Part shown: positions 59,200 to 64,000 of the stretch, piece after piece
Layout: the number at the start of each line of letters is the position of its first letter
Numbering within the stretch: position 1 is the stretch's first letter
From: Acidobacteriaceae bacterium
GTDB lineage: Bacteria > Acidobacteriota > Terriglobia > Terriglobales > Acidobacteriaceae
Direction of reading: 5' to 3'
DNA length: 64,000 bases
Assembly (NCBI GenBank): GCA_027452245.1
Contig: DAIDGW010000081.1
Coordinates: forward strand, 1-64,000
The notes under the pieces: generated by a model
Told to the model about the DNA's origin: nothing
The model's input: the letters and a program-made list of their open reading frames with translations, nothing else
The model's database searches: none
Translations under genes and position numbers: made by a program

Positions 59200-60654
59200 C
59201 TATTTCCCGGCGATCTGTGCGGTCCGTACGGATCGCGTGGCCCTAGCCTGGGCGGGTAGTTCTTTTTTGATTTCCGCTACCAGCTTTTCGAATTTGTGTT
59301 CAAACGCGTCACGGTTACGATTGGCTGCTCCGCCGATCCAAAGTGTGATCGCGCCCGTATCTGCGTCGTGCACCGGCACAACCCAGTAGCGCTGGTGCAC
59401 GATGTAGAACACGAAACTGAGGCCGATGGCCATCAGAATGACTCCAGCCCAGACGGCCCACTGCCCGGGCTCATGGGAAACCTGCAGTCCGGTGTAGTAA
59501 CCGGTCTTCAGATCCTTCGGGTCGAACGTGTAGGGCGACGCCGCATTCTCGGCGAAACCAGGAATTTCCGGGAACCAGACATTCACCGCTTTCTTTGTTT
59601 TTTGCGACGTGACAACCAGGTGCACGGCAGGGTTCTGAACATCGTTGCTACGCGTGTAAACGTGGCCGTCCTGCACCACGTAGTCGGGAATGAATTCGGT
59701 CATTTCGACCGAGGTATCCGCGTCCAGCACAACCGGCTGGTTCATGGCCAGTGAAATTTCTCTGGGTTGAGCTTTGGGATCGTTCGCTGGAGTGACATTC
59801 AGAATCAAGCGATCGATCTTGCCCGTGCGTCCATAGCTCGCCTGGTAGAAGCGCACTCCTCGATAGACCATTGGATCGTTAACCGAGATTTCTTTGCGCG
59901 CAACGTCCCGTCCATTTTTGACAACGGCTAACTTGGACCACCAGCGCTTGGGGCTTCCGTCGGCGTAAATTTCTTCCCCGGTCCCATCGCAGCGGAGTTC
60001 GAACGGCATGGTGCGCGTCGCCCCGGTTCGCAGTTCCACTGCACTCGTTTGGCTGCCGGGGGTCAGCATGATAAAGCCACGCCATCCCCAGAGCGCGTCA
60101 ACGATGCCGCCCAGAAAGATCAACAGTAGACTTGCGTGGACGATATACACCGCCATCTCGGAGACACGATGACGCTCGGAAAACAACGAAAAACTCTGGG
60201 GACGCACAATCCGCTCAGCCCTCAATCCCATCTTGCGGAATGCCCGCTCTGCCGCGCTTAAACCCTGCTCTTCCTGCAGGATCGGAATGCTGACCTGTGT
60301 GGCAAGAACCCTGCGGAAGCTGGCGTCCGGGCTCTTATAAGGACGCGCATAGTAGCGCCAGGAATTCGGGAAGCGCTCGATTGACGCGGCAATAATGCTC
60401 AAACTGACTAGCAGCAGCAGCGCGATAAACCAGCGCGTGTGATAGACGTCAGTCAGTCCGGTGAAATCGAGGAAGCGCAGCATGTCGGGAGAGTAGGCGC
60501 GCTGCATGTCATCGGGATCGGTCATCGGACGCTGCAAAATCACGGTGCCGGCGGCCGAAAAGATCACGACCAGGATAATCAGGACGACGCCAGTCTTGAT
60601 CGAACTCAAAGTCTGCCAAACTTTCCGCGGAGCCGATCCAAGTGTCAGGGCCAT
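59200..60654 (-). CDS. resB: Cytochrome c biogenesis protein ResB
   Basis: 484 residues; ATG at 60652-60654 with AGAGGAAG just before. N-terminal helices (KTGVVLIILVVIFSAAGTVI and TRWFIALLLLVSLSIIAASI), a conserved FMLTPG-like loop (GWRGFIMLTPGSQTSAVELR), a periplasmic beta domain and a last helix VWAGVILMAIGLSFVFYIVH. Hydrophilic tail with DTGAITLWIGGAANRNRDAF. Works with CcsA in attaching heme to apocytochromes. Divergent from the multiheme cytochrome gene, which needs this machinery. Confidence 0.94.
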   Translation of the reverse strand: MALTLGSAPRKVWQTLSSIKTGVVLIILVVIFSAAGTVILQRPMTDPDDMQRAYSPDMLRFLDFTGLTDVYHTRWFIALLLLVSLSIIAASIERFPNSWRYYARPYKSPDASFRRVLATQVSIPILQEEQGLSAAERAFRKMGLRAERIVRPQSFSLFSERHRVSEMAVYIVHASLLLIFLGGIVDALWGWRGFIMLTPGSQTSAVELRTGATRTMPFELRCDGTGEEIYADGSPKRWWSKLAVVKNGRDVARKEISVNDPMVYRGVRFYQASYGRTGKIDRLILNVTPANDPKAQPREISLAMNQPVVLDADTSVEMTEFIPDYVVQDGHVYTRSNDVQNPAVHLVVTSQKTKKAVNVWFPEIPGFAENAASPYTFDPKDLKTGYYTGLQVSHEPGQWAVWAGVILMAIGLSFVFYIVHQRYWVVPVHDADTGAITLWIGGAANRNRDAFEHKFEKLVAEIKKELPAQARATRSVRTAQIAGK

Positions 60655-60804
60655 ATCTTCCTCTTCGATCTTGCTTATGCATTTCCCGCGCCACTTACGG
60701 ACAACCCGCTAAAGTCATTGCTGCTCAATAGGATTGCCGGATGCTCCCGAACTCCCCCATCTGCTTTCTGAGCCATAACACTCATTCAAAAAGCGGTGAG
60801 GCTG

Positions 60805-60820
60805 TGATTTCACCCACAAA
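60805..60820 (+). promoter_or_regulatory. CRP/FNR-family-like site 1
   Basis: TGTGATTTCACCCACA: TGTGA-N6-CCACA, one mismatch to the CRP consensus palindrome TGTGA-N6-TCACA. Shares GTGATTTCA with the two other elements. Confidence 0.55.
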
Positions 60821-60828
60821 AATGTTTG

Positions 60829-60844
60829 TGATTTCAATCACATA
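60829..60844 (+). promoter_or_regulatory. CRP/FNR-family-like site 2 (perfect palindrome)
   Basis: TGTGATTTCAATCACA: an exact TGTGA-N6-TCACA palindrome, 24 bases after site 1. It could be bound by a CRP-family regulator; which one is unknown, and FNR-type TTGAT-N4-ATCAA is not present. Confidence 0.65.
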
Positions 60845-60857
60845 CCGGAGTTGACCC

Positions 60858-60902
60858 ACTGGTTTTTCTCCCATCCTCTAATGGGTGATTTCACCAGTGG
60901 CA
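60858..60902 (+). promoter_or_regulatory. Third GTGATTTCA element inside an inverted repeat
   Basis: CCACTGGT (60858-60865) pairs with ACCAGTGG (60895-60902). Between and within lies GGTGATTTCACC (60886-60897), a 12-base palindrome carrying the third GTGATTTCA (60887-60895). The right half of the CRP consensus is absent, so this may be a weaker or different operator. Confidence 0.5.
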
Positions 60903-61069
60903 ATGTGGCAGAAAGCCCATTTTGGTGCGGAAAGAAATGTTGTGCGGAAAATCTCAACACAATCGCGGCGCAAGCAAGAACTGTAATTTCTTGAACTTAC
61001 AACCGCATTCCAAGTCAAGCACGTGGTGGAGGAAGTTAGGCGAGGCTCTTGCACTTGCACTCCATAGCC

Positions 61070-62599
61070 ATGGTGCCAATCGTCCACAAACGATCGACCT
61101 TCGCCTCCAGGCGCGCAGCCCTCCCCAGGTTGTCTTACCTGCTCACGGTCGTGCTCCTGTTCGGCGCTTCGGCTTTCGCGAAGATTCATCCGGTCCCGCT
61201 CGATAAAAACGTCGACTCGGCGAAGTGCCTGGAGTGTCACGAGGATAAGGGTAAAGGCAAATTCGTGCATTCGGCGATTGCGACGGGATGCATGAGTTGT
61301 CACGAAGTGCGGGTTAACCGTGATGTCACCCGCGTGAAACTGATCACGACCACCACGCAGGCGCTGTGCCTGAGCTGCCATGACGATAAGAAGGTGCAGC
61401 CGGGACAAACGATGCATCCTCCGGCGGTGCGCGATTGCGTGAAATGCCACGACCCGCACGAGTCGGATTTTCCCAACCATCTGCTGAAGGCCGAAGTCGG
61501 CGACACGAGCAAAGACAACCTCTGCCTGCAATGCCACAACATCGGCGTGAACGTTCCCAAAGGCGGCAGCCGGCACGCCGCTCTCGATATGGGATGCGAT
61601 ACCTGCCACCTGACTCACAAGAATGGCGATCCGGAAAAGATCGAATTTGCAGCGCACCTGAAGAAAGGTGTTCCTGCACTTTGCGTCGATTGCCACGATG
61701 TGAAAGACGCCGATCTGCAAAAGGCGCACCAGGGACAACCGTTTGGAACCGCCAACTGCGTGCAGTGCCACAACCCGCACCAGTCGGACAAACCGAAGCT
61801 GATGCAGGCATTCCTGCACAATCCCTTCGAGAACAAGATGTGCGATTCCTGCCATCAGCCGGCAAAGGATGGCAAAGTCGTCCTGACGAATACCGACAGC
61901 CGTGCTCTCTGCCTTACCTGCCACTCCGATAAAGGAGAGGAAATCGACAAGGCGAAGGTGCAGCATCCGGGTGCGCAGGGCGAGTGCATCGCGTGCCACA
62001 ACCCGCACGCCGGAAAAACGCCGGGGTTCCTGCAACCCGATCCGGTCCGGGCATGCCTGGCCTGCCATACCGACCAGGCCGACCAGATGAAGAAAGCAGT
62101 CTTGCATCAGCCGGCTTTCAAACAGGGCTGCGCCACCTGCCACACGCCGCATGGCGGTGACAACGATCACCTGCTGCGCACGGCCAACATCAACAAGCTC
62201 TGCCTGGAATGCCATGGGCCGGATGCGAACCCGCAGAAGCTCGAGAGCGAGCATCTGGTCACGATCTTCAACGGACAGGTAAAGCTGCCGGAAGACTACT
62301 TCCGCAAAGTGATTCTCCTGCCAATTCAGTACGGACACGGACACCCGGTGGATCGTCATCCAGTGACCGACATCATGGATCCGACCGATGTCAATAAGGT
62401 CCTGAAGCCGATCAACTGCCTGACCTGCCATCAACCGCACTCCGGAGCGTACGCCGGAATGCTGGTGAAGGATCAACAGAACAACATGGCGTTCTGCATG
62501 ACCTGCCACTCGAACATGGTGCAGGGACCGCAGGGCGGAGCGGCGCAGAGCCAGCCGCAAAAGGCCGCGCCGCCAGCGCAAAGCGGGAAACCAAAATGA
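61070..62599 (+). CDS. Sixteen-heme c-type cytochrome, exported
   Basis: 509 residues from ATG 61070 (a TTG at 61049 would add seven). Signal peptide LPRLSYLLTVVLLFGASAFA. Sixteen CxxCH motifs are visible: CLECH, CMSCH, CLSCH, CVKCH, CLQCH, CDTCH, CVDCH, CVQCH, CDSCH, CLTCH, CIACH, CLACH, CATCH, CLECH, CLTCH, CMTCH. Several continue as CxxCHxPH (for example CVKCHDPH, CIACHNPH, CATCHTPH), the doubled-motif pattern of DmsE/NrfB-like multiheme families that gives closely stacked hemes. Length and heme density suit an electron-conducting periplasmic or extracellular protein. Overlaps the NHL gene by four bases. Confidence 0.92.
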   Translation: MVPIVHKRSTFASRRAALPRLSYLLTVVLLFGASAFAKIHPVPLDKNVDSAKCLECHEDKGKGKFVHSAIATGCMSCHEVRVNRDVTRVKLITTTTQALCLSCHDDKKVQPGQTMHPPAVRDCVKCHDPHESDFPNHLLKAEVGDTSKDNLCLQCHNIGVNVPKGGSRHAALDMGCDTCHLTHKNGDPEKIEFAAHLKKGVPALCVDCHDVKDADLQKAHQGQPFGTANCVQCHNPHQSDKPKLMQAFLHNPFENKMCDSCHQPAKDGKVVLTNTDSRALCLTCHSDKGEEIDKAKVQHPGAQGECIACHNPHAGKTPGFLQPDPVRACLACHTDQADQMKKAVLHQPAFKQGCATCHTPHGGDNDHLLRTANINKLCLECHGPDANPQKLESEHLVTIFNGQVKLPEDYFRKVILLPIQYGHGHPVDRHPVTDIMDPTDVNKVLKPINCLTCHQPHSGAYAGMLVKDQQNNMAFCMTCHSNMVQGPQGGAAQSQPQKAAPPAQSGKPK

Positions 62600-63882
62600 T
62601 GAAGCGCGGATACATACACGGCTGGTTTCGAATCGCGGCAATGCTGGGCACAGTGGCGCTCTGCCTGAGCCTGGCCACGGCTCTGCACGCAGAAAAGAAA
62701 AAGAAAAAAACACAAGAGGCTCCCGCACAAAAGAACATTCTGCAAGAAATTGATTACTCGAAACTGGTGTGGCCGAATCCTCCGGCTCCGACGCGAGTCA
62801 AGTACCTGAATTACTTCTGCTGCGATAAGTACAATCCAGCGCCTGCAAAGAAGAAGTCTTCGTGGATGGATCGCATGGCGGGCGCCGAGAGCGCCGACCA
62901 GAAGCAGATCAACAAGCCGCTGTTCGCGCTCTGGACTCCTTACGGCCTGGCCGTCGATTCAAAAGGCAACGTCTATGTTGCCGACGGAAAAGTCGGCGCA
63001 GTGTTCATCTTCAACACGGAAACCAAAGACTTGAAGATGATCAAAAACGGGAACGATGCCCACTTCGGCGACATCATCGGATTGGCCATTGATGATTCCG
63101 ACCGCCTCTTCGTCTCCGACACCCGGCTGCACCGCATCGTGGTCTTCGACAAAGACCACAAGATCGAAGGCTCGATCAGCGGGGGCCTGATCGATCCGGC
63201 AGGAATGGCGATTGATAACGAGAATCGCTTCCTTTATGTAGCCGATGCCGGTCTCGACCAGGTTCTGGTCTACGACGCCGACAAACTGACGCTGATCCGC
63301 AAGATGGGGACAGCGGGCAAAAAGCATTCCCTGACGGAACCGGGGCAATTCGCGGCTCCTGAAGATGTGGCCGTCGACAGCGACGGAAACCTGTACGTCA
63401 CCGATATGTTCAACAACCGCGTCGAGATCTTCGATGCGGACGGCAACTTCATCCGCGCCTGGGGCCAGCAAGGCGACCGCCCGGGATATTTCTCGCGGCC
63501 CAAAGGCATTGCGATTGATTCCGATGGCCACGTCTGGGTGGCCGACGGCATGTTGGACATCCTGCAGTGCTACACGCCGGAAGGGCAATTCCTCATGTGG
63601 ATGGGCGGACACGGATTGTTCCCGGGTCAGTTCCGGGCACTGGCCGGACTCTACATCGATAAAAACGACCGCATTTTCACCTCGGAGCAGTACCCAGGCC
63701 GAGTGCAGATGTTCCGCTACTTCACCGATGACGATGCGCGGGCGCAGATCAAAGAGCGCCTGGCAGAGATCGACAAGAAAAGGGCGCAGCAGGCAAAGAC
63801 GCCCACGACGGCAGACAGCAAGCCAGAGACAGCGGCTCCGGCAGCGCCGTCAACGAATTCTGCGGCTCCAAAGCCGCAATAG
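62596..63882 (+). CDS. Exported NHL-repeat beta-propeller protein
   Basis: 428 residues. ATG 62596 overlaps the cytochrome stop (ATGATGA); an ATG at 62599 is also possible. Signal peptide (AAMLGTVALCLSLATALHA) and a lysine run. At about 58-75 comes WPNPPAPTRVKYLNYFCC, a motif I associate with six-bladed propellers near multiheme cytochromes. NHL blades: LWTPYGLAVDSKGNVYVADG, LIDPAGMAIDNENRFLYVAD, FAAPEDVAVDSDGNLYVTDM, FSRPKGIAIDSDGHVWVADG, FRALAGLYIDKNDRIFTSEQ. The C-terminal 60 residues are Ala/Lys/Pro-rich. Likely a scaffold or interaction partner of the cytochrome. Confidence 0.9.
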   Translation: MMKRGYIHGWFRIAAMLGTVALCLSLATALHAEKKKKKTQEAPAQKNILQEIDYSKLVWPNPPAPTRVKYLNYFCCDKYNPAPAKKKSSWMDRMAGAESADQKQINKPLFALWTPYGLAVDSKGNVYVADGKVGAVFIFNTETKDLKMIKNGNDAHFGDIIGLAIDDSDRLFVSDTRLHRIVVFDKDHKIEGSISGGLIDPAGMAIDNENRFLYVADAGLDQVLVYDADKLTLIRKMGTAGKKHSLTEPGQFAAPEDVAVDSDGNLYVTDMFNNRVEIFDADGNFIRAWGQQGDRPGYFSRPKGIAIDSDGHVWVADGMLDILQCYTPEGQFLMWMGGHGLFPGQFRALAGLYIDKNDRIFTSEQYPGRVQMFRYFTDDDARAQIKERLAEIDKKRAQQAKTPTTADSKPETAAPAAPSTNSAAPKPQ

Positions 63883-63909
63883 AGTTTGGCCGTTCCGCGG
63901 ATGGCCAAA
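63861..63909 (+). other. Two consecutive hairpins after the NHL gene
   Basis: TGCGGCT / AGCCGCA (63861-63867 and 63872-63878; four-base loop) overlaps the last codons, and TTTGGCC / GGCCAAA (63885-63891 and 63903-63909) follows. No U-tract behind either, so they may stabilise or attenuate the operon message before the next gene. Confidence 0.5.
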
Positions 63910-63969
63910 ACCGGGGCTGGCGCAAGCTGGCTCCGGAGTTCGAGAGAAGTCGCTGTAACAGCTGTTACT

Positions 63970-63976
63970 AAGGAGG
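63970..63976 (+). promoter_or_regulatory. Ribosome-binding site of the gene at the right edge
   Basis: AAGGAGG, the full anti-Shine-Dalgarno complement, 12 bases before the ATG at 63989. It establishes the truncated next gene. Confidence 0.85.
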
Positions 63977-63988
63977 CTTCAAACTTTT

Positions 63989-64000
63989 ATGAAAAAGCTA
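63989..64000 (+). CDS. Start of a further gene (MKKL..., runs off the right edge)
   Basis: Only four codons (Met-Lys-Lys-Leu) are visible, preceded by AAGGAGG. The basic start is what one expects of a signal peptide. Its position behind the multiheme cytochrome and NHL genes, on the same strand after 106 bases, suggests a third component of the same locus, for example another cytochrome or an outer-membrane channel; this cannot be checked from the window. Confidence 0.6.

Larger units (their letters stand above)
60655..61069. other. Divergent regulatory region of 415 bases between resB and the multiheme cytochrome
   Basis: No gene on either strand is supported. It contains three GTGATTTCA elements, one perfect CRP-type palindrome and an eight-base inverted repeat, described separately. 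A sigma-54 consensus (TGGCAC-N5-TTGC) was searched by eye and not found. Both divergent promoters must lie here. Confidence 0.7.

Noticed and set aside
60878-62728. Long minus-strand open frame (616 codons) opposite the multiheme cytochrome
   Set aside because: It mirrors the sixteen CxxCH codon pattern and shows repetitive composition without a family; the plus-strand frame has signal peptide and heme motifs.

Overview
The window looks like a chromosomal segment of an Acidobacteriota genome (Terriglobia; Koribacter- or Sulfotelmatobacter-like). The evidence is a VWFA-related Acidobacterial-type domain protein, a complete Tol-Pal cluster with a TonB-type subunit in the TolA position, several Acidobacteria-typical small proteins, moderately high GC, and dense Gram-negative housekeeping content (lpxD, dapF, mpl, ldcA). 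No tRNA, rRNA, insertion sequence, prophage or CRISPR array was seen.

Layout. 1-8.6 kb is a long minus-strand block: a LarA-family nickel-pincer enzyme, a seven-gene Mrp/Mbh-type cation antiporter module (E-F-G-DUF4040-B-C-D, no MrpA), three DMT transporter genes (two of them half-size), paiB, and the 5' end of hemD. 8.7-16 kb holds two related small coiled-coil proteins, an M1-type metallopeptidase with a partner membrane protein, an AsmA-like protein and an MFSD1-like MFS carrier. 16.4-18.6 kb is an ECF sigma / anti-sigma / DUF4097 stress operon. 18.7-24.7 kb carries aroK, an exported protein, an AI-2E family permease, asd and lysC (entry to lysine/diaminopimelate synthesis), and an exported protein.

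25-30.6 kb is the cell-envelope Tol-Pal operon (minus strand: tolQ, tolR, tonB/tolA, tolB, pal, cpoB), flanked by a tiny His-rich secreted peptide. 30.8-36.5 kb has a PRC-barrel protein with a strong terminator, recN, a Gly/Trp-rich secreted protein and a CCA-adding-type nucleotidyltransferase with a histone-like basic tail. 36.5-44.8 kb is rich in envelope and murein genes: lpxD, plsC, an M61 protease, mpl, ldcA, dapF, mgtC. 44.9-53.5 kb contains a GT-C glycosyltransferase, a PfkB kinase and MTA phosphorylase pair, an aspartic-protease-like PDZ protein, a zincin-like protein, pdxT, and the VWA protein with a small exported partner.

53.5-64 kb is the most system-like part. A minus-strand run resB-ccsA-histidine kinase-NtrC regulator-fetA-fetB couples cytochrome c maturation with a sigma-54 two-component system and a metal-export ABC transporter. 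Divergent from it is a 16-heme c-type cytochrome and an NHL beta-propeller protein, with a further gene starting at the right edge. The divergent intergenic region carries three GTGATTTCA elements, one of them a perfect CRP-family palindrome. I read this as a regulated extracellular or periplasmic electron-transfer locus; that role is an inference.
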